A stretch of DNA of 64,000 nucleotides. Origin: Jeotgalibacillus salarius (GTDB taxonomy: Bacteria; Bacillota; Bacilli; Bacillales; Jeotgalibacillaceae). The notes beneath the pieces were generated by a model that was not told where the DNA came from, did not search any database, and saw nothing but the letters and a program-made list of their open reading frames with translations. Positions 20,160-28,448 of the stretch are shown piece by piece. How positions within the stretch are numbered: the first letter of the stretch is position 1; each line of letters starts with the position of its first letter. The translations under genes and the position numbers were made by a program. The stretch spans positions 62,001 to 126,000 of the forward strand of contig NZ_SORX01000005.1 of assembly GCF_004405125.1 (NCBI RefSeq). The letters are read 5' to 3'.

Positions 20160-20213
20160 TTTACATGAAATTTACACAAAAGTGACAGTTGTTTAATATT
20201 TCATTGATAAGAT
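20160..20213 (+). promoter_or_regulatory. PhoP box and -10 element downstream of phoR
   Basis: Four hexamers repeat every 11 bases: TTTACA (20160-20165), TTTACA (20171-20176), GTGACA (20182-20187) and TTAATA (20193-20198). Three fit the PhoP consensus TT(A/C/T)A(C/T)A completely and one matches 4 of 6. TAAGAT at 20208-20213 follows 9 bases later, which is the distance expected in PhoP-activated promoters, where the box replaces the -35. The predicted transcript runs into the terminator at 20252-20284. Confidence 0.65.
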
Positions 20214-20218
20214 ACTAA

Positions 20219-20284
20219 GTGAAAACCCCTTCATCCAGGGAACCCCAAGAGAAAGCGTGAACAGACCCCGTTCACGCTTTTTCT
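20219..20284 (+). ncRNA. Candidate PhoP-activated small RNA with C-rich seeds
   Basis: A transcript starting about 7 bases after the TAAGAT element would be roughly 66 nt and end at a strong terminator (stem 20252-20262 with 20270-20280, 11 bp, then a T-run). It contains no plausible ORF. It carries three CCCC motifs: CCCCTTC at 20226-20232, ACCCCA at 20242-20247, and ACCCC in the terminator loop. Such C-rich single-stranded motifs are typical of Firmicute small RNAs that pair with Shine-Dalgarno sequences. CCCCTTC is complementary to GAAGGGG at 20512-20518, the hflK ribosome-binding site. The terminator may also end phoPR. No homologue is known to me. Confidence 0.45.
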
Positions 20285-20304
20285 ATTGTCTTGGCTCTGT
20301 TAAA

Positions 20305-20418
20305 GTTGGCTGTTGATTTCCACTTCAGGCGGATGCTTTCCGTGGCCGTGCTTCGCCGTGATCGTCTCATCTGTCCCTTCCTGCCACAGGAGTCACCGAC
20401 TTACGCTCCATCACCAAC
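20305..20418 (-). repeat. Structured intergenic repeat, copy 2
   Basis: Minus-strand copy with the blocks GGTGACTCC, GATGAGAC and GGAAAGCATCCGCCTGAA. Terminal arms GTTGG/CCAAC (20305-20309, 20414-20418) and TGAT/ATCA pair. It lies between the candidate small RNA and the hflK promoter. Confidence 0.82.
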
Positions 20419-20466
20419 TGTGTGGAAACAACAATGAACTTTTACAAAGCGATTGTCTTAAAAAAT

Positions 20467-20493
20467 TGAAACTTTTCTGTAACATAAGACGTA
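20467..20493 (+). promoter_or_regulatory. ECF (sigma-W-like) promoter of hflKC
   Basis: TGAAAC at 20467-20472 and CGTA at 20490-20493 are exact matches to the -35 and -10 of B. subtilis sigma-W promoters (TGAAAC, about 16 bases, CGTA); the spacer here is 17. It is 34 bases before the hflK start codon. A sigma-M-type factor would prefer CGTC, so sigma-W is the better guess. Confidence 0.6.
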
Positions 20494-20526
20494 TTTAAGT
20501 TAATACATACAGAAGGGGAGAATGTC

Positions 20527-21495
20527 ATGAGTTTGAAGAGAATCATGGCTGGTATTGGGCTTGTTATAGGTTCTGCTCTATTATTAATCATTTTATTTAC
20601 TTCATGGTACACAGTAGATGAATCAGAACAGGCACTCGTATTGACTTTCGGTGAAGCAAATGAAACGATCACCGAATCGGGGCTGAAGTTTAAGCTGCCG
20701 TGGCCAATCCAGCAGGTTGAAATTTTATCAAAAGAAACGTTCAGTTTACAGTTTGGTTATGAAGAAGAAAATGGAGAAATTACTTCTTTTCCTGAAGAAA
20801 CCGTAATGATTACAGGGGATGAGTATATTGTTCTTACAGACCTGGTCGTACAGTGGAAGATTACAGAACCTAAGGATTACTTATTTAATGCTGAGGACCC
20901 GCGGGATGTTATATATGATGCTACATCTGCATCAATCAGAAGTATTATCGGAAGCTCCACAATTGATGACGCCCTGACTTCAGGTAAGGCAGAAATTGAA
21001 GCTGAAACAAGAGAATTACTGGCGTCATTAATTGAAAAATACGAGATCGGCGTTTCAGTACAGGCAGTCCAATTACAGGATGTTGAACTCCCGAATGATG
21101 AAGTGCGTCAGGCTTTTACTGCTGTAACAGATGCTCGTGAAGGAGCGATCACGAAGAAAAATGAAGCAGATAAATACCGCAGTCAGAAAGTGAATGAAGC
21201 AGAAGGTGAAAAAGACGCAATTATTTCAAGAGCCGAGGGTGAAAGAGCTTCAAGAATCGAACAGGCGCGTGGAGATATTGCAATCTTCAACGAGATTTTG
21301 ACTGAGTATCAAAATAACCCTGATATCACACGAAAGCGTTTGACACTAGAAACATTAGAACAAGTGCTTCCCGGCACAAAGCTCTATATCATGAATGATG
21401 ATGGAGATACAATGAAGTACCTTCCTTTGCAGCCTGAACGCCAGCAACAGCCTGCCGTGACTGAAGAAAGCGAGGAATCTGCAAATGGACAATGA
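20527..21495 (+). CDS. hflK: SPFH-domain membrane protease modulator HflK
   Basis: A 322-residue membrane-anchored SPFH/band 7 protein. A single transmembrane helix (about residues 7-27) is followed by the SPFH domain and a charged coiled coil (EADKYRSQKVNEAEGEKDAI near 215-235). The C-terminal tail is rich in Q and E. With HflC it forms a large ring that in E. coli encloses and modulates the FtsH protease. The ATG at 20527 follows GAAGGGGAG. The stop overlaps hflC by 11 bases. B. subtilis has no hflKC pair between phoR and polA, so this is a lineage-specific insertion. The N-terminal MSLKRIMAG lacks the long Gly-rich region of the E. coli protein. Confidence 0.88.
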   Translation: MSLKRIMAGIGLVIGSALLLIILFTSWYTVDESEQALVLTFGEANETITESGLKFKLPWPIQQVEILSKETFSLQFGYEEENGEITSFPEETVMITGDEYIVLTDLVVQWKITEPKDYLFNAEDPRDVIYDATSASIRSIIGSSTIDDALTSGKAEIEAETRELLASLIEKYEIGVSVQAVQLQDVELPNDEVRQAFTAVTDAREGAITKKNEADKYRSQKVNEAEGEKDAIISRAEGERASRIEQARGDIAIFNEILTEYQNNPDITRKRLTLETLEQVLPGTKLYIMNDDGDTMKYLPLQPERQQQPAVTEESEESANGQ

Positions 21496-22441
21496 TCAGA
21501 ATAAAATTTTCGAATTTAATAAAAAGCCTAAAACAAACAAACCAAAAGCAGAGCTCGAGTGGAGAAAATACACAAAGGCCTTTATTCTCATCGGCTTATT
21601 GCTGTTCCTCTTGATTACGACACTATTAAATGTATTCATTGTAAAAGAAGGCGAATACCGTGTTGTAAGACAGTTTGGGGAAGTTGTTAAAATTATTGAT
21701 GAACCTGGTTTGAACGCAAAAATACCTTTTGTGCAATCAGTGACAACGCTGCCTAAATATCAAATGACATATGATGTATCGGAAGCGGAAATTAACACAA
21801 AGGACAAAAAGAGATTGATTATTGATAATTATTCAGTCTGGCGCATCACTGATCCGGTTGCTATGATTTCAAACGCCGGTACAATGGTAAATGCTGAGTC
21901 GAGAATGGAAGAATATATCTATTCAGTCGTCAGATCTGAACTGGGTCAGTTTGACTATGATCAGATTATCAACGATGAAAAATCCTCCCGGGGAAGTCTG
22001 AATGACCGTATTACTGATAGAGTCAATGAACTTCTCAGCCGGGAGCAATTTGGAATTGAAGTTGTGGATGTAAGAATGAAACAAACTAACCTTCCTGAGG
22101 AAAATGAACAGGCAGTTTATACGAATATGATTTCTGAGCGTCAGGCAACAGCGCAGGATTACCTTTCTACAGGTGATGCCAACAAAAACAGAATTGAAGC
22201 AAACACAGACCGTGAAGTTAGAGAGCTTCTTTCAAAAGCAAATGCTGATGCAGACGTCATCCGTGCTGAAGGTGAAGCAGAAGCGGCAAGAATGTATAAT
22301 GAATCATTTTCTGAAGATCCTGAGTTCTATGAGTTTTATAGAACGCTCGAGTCATATAAGACAACAGTCAATGAAGAAACAATGATCATTCTGCCATCTG
22401 ACTCTCCTTATGCGGCACTTTTACAAGGCATAACAGAATAA
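21485..22441 (+). CDS. hflC: SPFH-domain membrane protease modulator HflC
   Basis: The 318-residue partner of HflK has a cytoplasmic N-terminus, one transmembrane helix (about residues 30-52), the SPFH domain (VFIVKEGEYRVVRQFGE onwards) and a helical region with RAEGEAEAARMYN (about 259-271). The C-terminal FYEFYRTLESYKTT is typical of HflC. Translation starts inside the last codons of hflK (ATG 21485), which suggests coupling. A strong terminator follows, so hflKC is a two-gene unit. Role in membrane protein quality control is inferred from the family; the sigma-W-like promoter fits an envelope-stress role. Confidence 0.88.
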   Translation: MDNDQNKIFEFNKKPKTNKPKAELEWRKYTKAFILIGLLLFLLITTLLNVFIVKEGEYRVVRQFGEVVKIIDEPGLNAKIPFVQSVTTLPKYQMTYDVSEAEINTKDKKRLIIDNYSVWRITDPVAMISNAGTMVNAESRMEEYIYSVVRSELGQFDYDQIINDEKSSRGSLNDRITDRVNELLSREQFGIEVVDVRMKQTNLPEENEQAVYTNMISERQATAQDYLSTGDANKNRIEANTDREVRELLSKANADADVIRAEGEAEAARMYNESFSEDPEFYEFYRTLESYKTTVNEETMIILPSDSPYAALLQGITE

Positions 22442-22447
22442 GACCCG

Positions 22448-22502
22448 CTGTTTTCCCTTTCATTTTGGACATGCTAAAATGAAGAGGGAAAACAGTTTTT
22501 TA
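22448..22502 (+). terminator. Long terminator after hflC
   Basis: CTGTTTTCCCT with AGGGAAAACAG, continued by TTCATTTT with AAAATGAA, gives a 19-bp stem with one bulged G, followed by TTTTTT. Confidence 0.95.
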
Positions 22503-22584
22503 TTGTTTAAATTTAAATGATATTATCAATCACCGTTAAAGGCGGACGCTTTTTAGAGATATGAGAACAAAGGAGATGATCAGT

Positions 22585-25209
22585 TTGTCGAAAAAATTGA
22601 TGCTGATAGATGGAAACAGCATTGCTTACCGTGCGTTCTTTGCACTTCCACTGCTTAATAATGATAAAGGTATACATACAAACGCGATTTATGGTTTTAC
22701 AACAATGCTGATGAAACTGCTGGAGGAAGAAAAGCCGACTCATCTAATGGTGGCTTTTGATGCAGGTAAAACAACATTCCGCCATAAAACGTTTGAAGAT
22801 TATAAAGGCGGGAGACAGAAGACACCGCCTGAGCTTTCTGAGCAGTTTCCATTCGTCCGTGATTTATTGGATGCGCATAACATTAAATACTATGAGCTTG
22901 ATCAGTATGAAGCAGATGACATTATCGGGACTTTGAGTAAGCAGGCTGAAAAAGATGGATTTGAAACGGTTATCATTTCTGGTGATAAAGATTTAACCCA
23001 ACTTGCTTCAGAACATATCAGAGTCGATATTACGAAAAAAGGAATCACTGATCTTGAGCGTTATACACCTGCACATATTGAAGAGAAATATGGTCTAACC
23101 CCCGATCAGATCATTGATATGAAAGGGTTGATGGGAGATTCTTCTGATAATATCCCAGGAGTACCCGGTGTAGGAGAGAAAACGGCGATCAAGCTGCTGA
23201 AGCAATTTGGAACGCTCGAGAAAGTACTGGACTCTATAGATGATATCAGTGGTAAAAAGCTGAAGGAAAGGCTTGAAGAAAATAAACATCTTGCTGAAAT
23301 GAGTAAACAGCTTGCGACCATCACACTTACAGCCCCGGTTACCGTGAAGCTGACTGAGCTTGAAAAGCAGGAAGCAGATTACGAGAAACTGACTAAACTT
23401 TACAAAGAACTCGGTTTCAACTCATTGCTAGATAAGCTGGATGGTGAAGAAGAAGAGGTTGAATTAAAAGACATTGACTGGGAAGAAGTCACTGATTTTG
23501 AAAAAGATGACCTGCCATCCCAGGCCGAATTATATGTAGAGTTGTACGACGAAAACTACCATACAGCAGATATTTTAGGAATTTCAGTACACGCTGACAA
23601 GAAGACTTATTTCATTTCACCGGAACATGCGTCCAAATCGAAAGTATTTAAAAGTTGGATTGAAGACGAGAATCATTCAAAGTCTGTCTACGATGCGAAA
23701 GGTTCGATCGTAGCATTCGGACGTCTTGGAATGGATTTGAAAGGGATAGACTTTGATCTGCTGATTGCTTCTTACGTCATTGACGCTTCTGAAGCCGCGG
23801 ATGATTTCGCCTCTATTGCTAAAAGGCATGGCGCTGATGCAGTGCCAACTGATGAGTCAATATACGGCAAGGGTGCGAAGAAGAAAGTGCCGGAAGCAGA
23901 AGTACTGAAACAGCATACGGCAAGAAAAGCTGCTGCCATTCATCACATTAAAGAAACATGCATCCAATCTCTTGAGAAAAATGAACAGCTTGAACTTTTC
24001 GAAAAGCTCGAACTGCCTCTTGCGACAGTGCTTGCTGAAATGGAGAGAAAAGGTGTTAAAGTTGATATTGACCGGCTAAAGGATATGGGTGTGGAACTGA
24101 AGAAGAGGCTTGAAGAGATTCAAACAGATATTTTCAGGATTGCCGGAGAAGAATTTAATATTAATTCACCTAAACAACTGGGTGTGGTTCTGTTTGAAAA
24201 CTTGAAGCTTCCTGTACTAAAGAAAACGAAAACAGGCTATTCAACATCAGCTGATATTTTAGAGAAACTGAAACCTGAACATGAAATAATTGAACATATT
24301 CTGCATTTCAGACAGTTGGGGAAATTACAGTCTACGTACATTGAAGGACTGATAAAAGTCATTCATGATGATTCAAATAAAATTCATACACGCTACAATC
24401 AGGTACTCACGCAGACTGGCCGTTTAAGTTCAACTGACCCTAATCTGCAAAATATCCCGATCAGACTTGAAGAAGGCCGGAAAATCAGACAGGCATTTGT
24501 TCCTTCTGAAAAAGACTGGGTCATGTTTGCGGCCGATTATTCACAAATCGAACTGAGGGTACTGGCACACATTTCGGATGATACCGGCTTAAAAGAAGCC
24601 TTTCATAAAGGGATGGATGTTCATACGAAAACGGCAATGGATGTCTTCGGCGTTAAAAAAGAAGATGTGACTTCAGGTATGAGAAGACACGCGAAAGCTG
24701 TTAACTTCGGAATTGTGTATGGTATTAGTGATTATGGTCTTTCTCAAAGTCTTGATATTACCAGAAAAGAAGCAGCTGAATTTATCAAAAAGTATTTAGA
24801 CAGCTATCCAAAAGTAAAAGAATACATGGATGACATTATCCATGAAGCAAAACAAAAAGGGTATGTTGAAACACTGCTGCACCGAAGAAGATATATTCCA
24901 GAAATTACGAGCAGAAATTTTAATCTGAGAGGATTTGCAGAACGTACGGCCATGAACACGCCTATTCAGGGAACTGCCGCTGATATTATAAAAAAAGCAA
25001 TGATTGAAATGGCAGACCGCCTGAAAGCCGAATCACTTCAGACACGCATGCTGCTTCAGGTGCACGATGAATTAATATTTGAGTGTCCCAAAGACGAGAT
25101 TGAAAAACTTGAAAAGATCGTGCCGGAAGTAATGGAATCAGCCGTTGAACTCTCTGTACCTTTAAAGGTTGATTATTCATACGGAAACACCTGGTACGAT
25201 GCGAAATAA
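22585..25209 (+). CDS. polA: DNA polymerase I
   Basis: The 874-residue enzyme processes Okazaki fragments and fills repair gaps. The 5'-3' exonuclease domain (about 1-290) shows AFDAGKTTFRHK and GDSSDNIPGVPGVGEKTA. The middle 3'-5' exonuclease-like domain lacks the usual acidic motifs, as in Bacillus enzymes. The polymerase domain has DYSQIELRVLAHIS (motif A) and LLQVHDELIFE (motif C). I start at TTG 22585: AAAGGAG lies 9 bases upstream and the MSKKLMLIDGNS N-terminus fits the family; the ATG at 22561 has no such site. mutM and coaE follow closely as a repair/coenzyme operon. Confidence 0.95.
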   Translation: MSKKLMLIDGNSIAYRAFFALPLLNNDKGIHTNAIYGFTTMLMKLLEEEKPTHLMVAFDAGKTTFRHKTFEDYKGGRQKTPPELSEQFPFVRDLLDAHNIKYYELDQYEADDIIGTLSKQAEKDGFETVIISGDKDLTQLASEHIRVDITKKGITDLERYTPAHIEEKYGLTPDQIIDMKGLMGDSSDNIPGVPGVGEKTAIKLLKQFGTLEKVLDSIDDISGKKLKERLEENKHLAEMSKQLATITLTAPVTVKLTELEKQEADYEKLTKLYKELGFNSLLDKLDGEEEEVELKDIDWEEVTDFEKDDLPSQAELYVELYDENYHTADILGISVHADKKTYFISPEHASKSKVFKSWIEDENHSKSVYDAKGSIVAFGRLGMDLKGIDFDLLIASYVIDASEAADDFASIAKRHGADAVPTDESIYGKGAKKKVPEAEVLKQHTARKAAAIHHIKETCIQSLEKNEQLELFEKLELPLATVLAEMERKGVKVDIDRLKDMGVELKKRLEEIQTDIFRIAGEEFNINSPKQLGVVLFENLKLPVLKKTKTGYSTSADILEKLKPEHEIIEHILHFRQLGKLQSTYIEGLIKVIHDDSNKIHTRYNQVLTQTGRLSSTDPNLQNIPIRLEEGRKIRQAFVPSEKDWVMFAADYSQIELRVLAHISDDTGLKEAFHKGMDVHTKTAMDVFGVKKEDVTSGMRRHAKAVNFGIVYGISDYGLSQSLDITRKEAAEFIKKYLDSYPKVKEYMDDIIHEAKQKGYVETLLHRRRYIPEITSRNFNLRGFAERTAMNTPIQGTAADIIKKAMIEMADRLKAESLQTRMLLQVHDELIFECPKDEIEKLEKIVPEVMESAVELSVPLKVDYSYGNTWYDAK

Positions 25210-25226
25210 GAAAGGAGAGATGGGAC

Positions 25227-26099
25227 ATGCCTGAATTACCGGAAGTGGAACATGTAAAAAGGGGCCTCTCTCCTAAAATAGAAGGACTCACCATACAGGA
25301 TGTGACCTTCTCAGAAACTGTGATTAAAGCGCATGATGCAGGAAGAAAAGCAGTCGTGAAAGGAGAAGGTCTTGATTCTTTCAAATACGCTGTAGAAAAC
25401 AGAGTCATTTCATCAATTGACCGCCGCAGTAAATACTTACTCTTTCGACTCGGAGAAGCTGAAGAAGGTATGCTGATTTTGTCTCATCTCGGAATGACGG
25501 GGGCATGGTTTGTGGTAGAAGAGCTTGGTGAAATCCTTGAAGACAGGTTTCGCAACCATGTACACGTAATTTTTACCCTGTCAAACGGACAGAAGCTGGT
25601 TTATTCAGATATCAGACGGTTTGGTGAAATGAGATTTCTGCCTTCAGAAGAAGCACATCCGCCGCTTGCCGAAATCGGCCCTGAACCTTTTGATGAGGAT
25701 GCAGATATCAGGTTTTTAGCTGCATTGTCCATCCCGAAATTTTCTCGCAAACCGATAAAAGAGGCGATTATGCATCACAGTGTGATCGCTGGGTGCGGTA
25801 ACATTTATGCTACTGAAGCTTTGTTCAAAGCGGGAGTAAGCCCTAAAAGACGGACTGACCGGCTCAGCCTGAAAAAGAAAAAGGAACTGTTTCAGCATAT
25901 TGTGGATGTATTGCATGAAGGTATTGCTGCAGGAGGAAGCAGCATTTCCGATTACAGAAATGTAAATGGTGAAGCAGGAGGCATGCAGGAACGACTTCAG
26001 ATGTATGCGAAATCTGTTTGTCCCGTTTGTCAGTCTCCAGTTAAAAAAGCAGTGGTTGGTGGCAGAACATCTCACTACTGTACTACATGTCAAAGGTAA
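25227..26099 (+). CDS. mutM: Formamidopyrimidine-DNA glycosylase
   Basis: The 290-residue enzyme excises 8-oxoguanine and formamidopyrimidines and nicks the abasic site. The catalytic N-terminal proline and glutamate are in place (MPELPEVE), as is the helix-two-turn-helix segment (AGCGNIYATEALF near residue 190). The C-terminal zinc finger has four cysteines (CPVC ... YCTTCQ). AGAAAGGAGAGATGGGAC precedes the ATG. It is 17 bases after polA and 15 before coaE. Confidence 0.96.
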   Translation: MPELPEVEHVKRGLSPKIEGLTIQDVTFSETVIKAHDAGRKAVVKGEGLDSFKYAVENRVISSIDRRSKYLLFRLGEAEEGMLILSHLGMTGAWFVVEELGEILEDRFRNHVHVIFTLSNGQKLVYSDIRRFGEMRFLPSEEAHPPLAEIGPEPFDEDADIRFLAALSIPKFSRKPIKEAIMHHSVIAGCGNIYATEALFKAGVSPKRRTDRLSLKKKKELFQHIVDVLHEGIAAGGSSISDYRNVNGEAGGMQERLQMYAKSVCPVCQSPVKKAVVGGRTSHYCTTCQR

Positions 26100-26114
26100 C
26101 CAGAGGGGAATAAA

Positions 26115-26711
26115 ATGATTATCGGATTAACAGGAAGTATTGCCACAGGGAAAAGTACAATCGCAAGTGAATTAATTCGTTTGGGATATACCGTAGTAGA
26201 CGCTGACCAGTCAGCCAGAAAAGTAGTGCAACCGGGTGAACAAGCAAGCTTAAAGATAAGGGAAACCTTTGGTGATGAAGTATTTACTGAACATGGTCAG
26301 TTGGATAGACCGAAATTGGGAGAAATTATATTTAATCATGAACATAAACGCAAGCAGTTAAATGAAATTGTCCATCCTGCAGTGCGTGCAGATATGCTGT
26401 CGCAAAAAGATCAGGCTTTAGAAAAAGGTAAAAAAACTGTTTTTCTGGATATCCCACTATTATTTGAAAGCGAATTACAGTGGATGGTTGACAAGGTACT
26501 GGTTGTCTATGCACCGGAAAAAACGCAAAAAGAACGCCTGATGAAACGCAATGACTATAATGAAGAAGAAGCTGCATCAAGAATCTCTTCTCAAATTTCC
26601 ATTGAAAAAAAGCGGGAACAGGCCAATGCTGTTATTGATAACAGCGGTTCGATCGAACAATCAATCGATCAACTGAACAAGCTGATTAAAGACTGGGGAC
26701 TCACGCCTTAA
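26115..26711 (+). CDS. coaE: Dephospho-CoA kinase
   Basis: This 198-residue P-loop kinase phosphorylates the ribose 3'-hydroxyl of dephospho-CoA, the last step of coenzyme A synthesis. The Walker A loop is GSIATGKST (residues 7-15), the DADQSARKVVQPG motif follows at about 30-42, and FLDIPLLFE lies near residue 110. AGAGGGGAATAAA precedes the ATG. The ytaF gene that separates mutM and coaE in B. subtilis is absent here. A terminator and an intergenic repeat follow. Confidence 0.95.
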   Translation: MIIGLTGSIATGKSTIASELIRLGYTVVDADQSARKVVQPGEQASLKIRETFGDEVFTEHGQLDRPKLGEIIFNHEHKRKQLNEIVHPAVRADMLSQKDQALEKGKKTVFLDIPLLFESELQWMVDKVLVVYAPEKTQKERLMKRNDYNEEEAASRISSQISIEKKREQANAVIDNSGSIEQSIDQLNKLIKDWGLTP

Positions 26712-26718
26712 ATACTCA

Positions 26719-26756
26719 AAGAAGATGGGACAAAAGCTGTCTCATCTTCTTTCTCG
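26719..26756 (+). terminator. Terminator after coaE
   Basis: AAGAAGATGGGAC and GTCTCATCTTCTT form a 13-bp stem with one G-T pair around a 7-base loop, followed by TTCTCGTTT. Confidence 0.8.
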
Positions 26757-26901
26757 TTTCGCTGCGCTTCAGGCGGATGCTTTCCGCGTGTGGGCCGTTT
26801 TGTGGCCCCATTTGACCTCCTCCTCCTCATTGCTTCGCGTCTGCGGGGTCTCACCTGTCCGTCTCCTCGCGCTGGAGTCACCGCCCTACGCTCCGCTGCA
26901 C
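26757..26901 (-). repeat. Structured intergenic repeat, copy 3
   Basis: Minus-strand copy with GGCGGTGACTCC, GGTGAGACCCCGCAG, GAGGAGGAGG and GGAAAGCATCCGCCTGAAGCG. It has an extra arm GGGCC...GGCCC (26793-26807 region), shared with copy 5. It sits immediately after the coaE terminator. Confidence 0.85.
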
Positions 26902-26991
26902 TTAAGTTTTTCAATAAAAATATTGTTTAACTCTACAAAAGAATTTGTTTTTACACATCCTCTTTTTGTTAAAAAAATTGTCATTATGTAT

Positions 26992-27050
26992 TTGCAAGCG
27001 CTTTTAATATGTTATACTAATTCTAGTTAATTTGAACATAAGTATAACAT
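26992..27050 (+). promoter_or_regulatory. gapB promoter with paired CcpN-like operators
   Basis: TATGTTATACT at 27008-27018 fits the CcpN consensus TRTGHYATAYW at every position (consensus from memory). Its core ATGTTATACT is repeated in perfect inverted form at 27041-27050 (AGTATAACAT), with 22 bases between the arms. The first box contains the likely -10 TATACT (27013-27018); TTGCAA at 26992-26997 is a possible -35 with a short 15-base spacer. CcpN represses gapB in glycolytic conditions in B. subtilis. Confidence 0.6.
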
Positions 27051-27066
27051 TAATAGGGGGATCCTC

Positions 27067-28101
27067 ATGAACAAGACGAACATTGCAATCAACGGGTTTG
27101 GCCGAATTGGCCGTATGGTGTTTAGAAAAGCGGTAATGGAAGATGGGTTGAATATCGTTGCAATCAATGCCAGCTATCCACCCGAAACACTGGCACACCT
27201 GATTAAATATGACTCTACTCATGGTATTTTCACTGCAGAAGTTATTGTGCAGGAGGACTCATTAATTGTGAACGGTAAAGAAATTAAAATTGTTAATGAC
27301 AGAGACCCAGCCAATTTACCATGGTCTTCGATGAACATTGACATTGTAATAGAAGCGACTGGTAAATTTAATGCAAGAGATAAAGCAGCGTTACACCTTG
27401 ATGCAGGAGCAAAAAAAGTTGTTCTGACTGCACCTGGCAAACAGGAAGATGTGATGATTGTAATGGGCGTGAATGAAAAAGATCTTAATATTGGTCAGCA
27501 TGATGTGATTTCAAATGCTTCTTGCACAACAAATTGTCTTGCACCCATTGCAAAAATACTGGATGAAGAGTTTGGTATTGAAAACGGATTAATGACAACA
27601 GTGCACGCATATACGAATGACCAGAATAACATTGATAACCCTCACAAAGATCTGCGCCGTGCGCGTTCATGCGGACAATCTATCATTCCAACATCCACCG
27701 GTGCTGCCAAAGCGCTCGGGAAAGTATTGCCGAACCTGCAGGGCAAACTGCATGGTATGGCACTCCGCGTACCAACACCGAACGTCTCACTCGTAGACCT
27801 GGTAGTTGATGTAAAGCGTGAAGTAACTGTTGAAGAAGTAAATACTGCGTTCAAAAAAGCAGCTGATCACGAAATGAATGGAATTGTTTCATATACTACA
27901 GAACCACTGGTATCAATCGACTTTAATACAAACCCAAGTTCTGCAATCGTAGACGGACTTTCAACAATGGTAATGGGCGCTACAAAAGTAAAAGTACTTG
28001 CATGGTACGACAACGAATGGGGCTACTCATGCCGCGTAGTCGATCTCGTGCAGCACCTTGCAAAACAAATGGAACAATCCCAAAAAGAAGTAACAGCTTA
28101 G
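27067..28101 (+). CDS. gapB: NADP-preferring glyceraldehyde-3-phosphate dehydrogenase (gluconeogenic)
   Basis: A 344-residue GAPDH with the cofactor loop INGFGRIGR (residues 8-16), catalytic cysteine C153 in SNASCTTNCLAP and the catalytic histidine in TVHAYTNDQN. The second strand of the Rossmann fold reads INASYPPE, without the acidic residue that fixes NAD specificity in GapA. This matches GapB, which works in the gluconeogenic direction with NADP. AATAGGGGGATCCTC precedes the ATG. The CcpN-like operators support gluconeogenic control. A terminator follows, so speD is probably transcribed separately. Confidence 0.95.
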   Translation: MNKTNIAINGFGRIGRMVFRKAVMEDGLNIVAINASYPPETLAHLIKYDSTHGIFTAEVIVQEDSLIVNGKEIKIVNDRDPANLPWSSMNIDIVIEATGKFNARDKAALHLDAGAKKVVLTAPGKQEDVMIVMGVNEKDLNIGQHDVISNASCTTNCLAPIAKILDEEFGIENGLMTTVHAYTNDQNNIDNPHKDLRRARSCGQSIIPTSTGAAKALGKVLPNLQGKLHGMALRVPTPNVSLVDLVVDVKREVTVEEVNTAFKKAADHEMNGIVSYTTEPLVSIDFNTNPSSAIVDGLSTMVMGATKVKVLAWYDNEWGYSCRVVDLVQHLAKQMEQSQKEVTA

Positions 28102-28122
28102 TAATAAATATATAAGTGTAAT

Positions 28123-28159
28123 AAGAAGAACTGCATGTATTAGTGCAGTTCTTCTTTTA
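28123..28159 (+). terminator. Terminator after gapB
   Basis: AAGAAGAACTGCA (28123-28135) and TGCAGTTCTTCTT (28144-28156) form a perfect 13-bp stem followed by TTT. Confidence 0.93.
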
Positions 28160-28168
28160 TTTACATTA

Positions 28169-28295
28169 GGGGACCGGAGCGTAAGGCGGTGACTCCAGCG
28201 CGAGTAGCCGGACAGGTGAGACCCCGCAGACACGAAGTGGCGAGGAGGCTCACCGCCGGCCGCGCGGAAAGCGTCCGCCTGAAGCGCAGGTCCCC
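28169..28295 (+). repeat. Structured intergenic repeat, copy 4 (best preserved)
   Basis: All conserved blocks are present and every arm pairs: GGGGACC/GGTCCCC at the ends (28169-28175, 28289-28295), GCGCG/CGCGC (28198, 28261), GCCGG/CCGGC (28207, 28256) and GGTGAG/CTCACC (28215, 28249). It lies between the gapB terminator and the speD promoter. Confidence 0.9.
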
Positions 28296-28347
28296 GGTTA
28301 CTGAAGATACCTGTTTTAATCAATCATCTCAATTTAAAAACAAATCA

Positions 28348-28376
28348 TTGCAAAATCCTTCAAAAAACCTTATACT
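28348..28376 (+). promoter_or_regulatory. Predicted speD promoter
   Basis: TTGCAA at 28348-28353 and TATACT at 28371-28376 are separated by 17 bases. The transcript would have a leader of about 130 bases before speD. Confidence 0.6.
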
Positions 28377-28448
28377 GATTTTCGTGATCTTATTCCGGTT
28401 CACACAACATAACTTCTGCTTAAAGGGTTAGGACCTCATTGGACTAAC

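Noticed and set aside
26725-27030. 101-codon frame downstream of coaE
   Set aside because: It runs through the terminator, repeat copy 3 and the gapB promoter, and lacks a ribosome-binding site.
28189-28431. 80-codon frame through repeat copy 4
   Set aside because: Arg-rich translation of a GC-rich structured repeat; other copies are not open in the same frame, so it is not coding.
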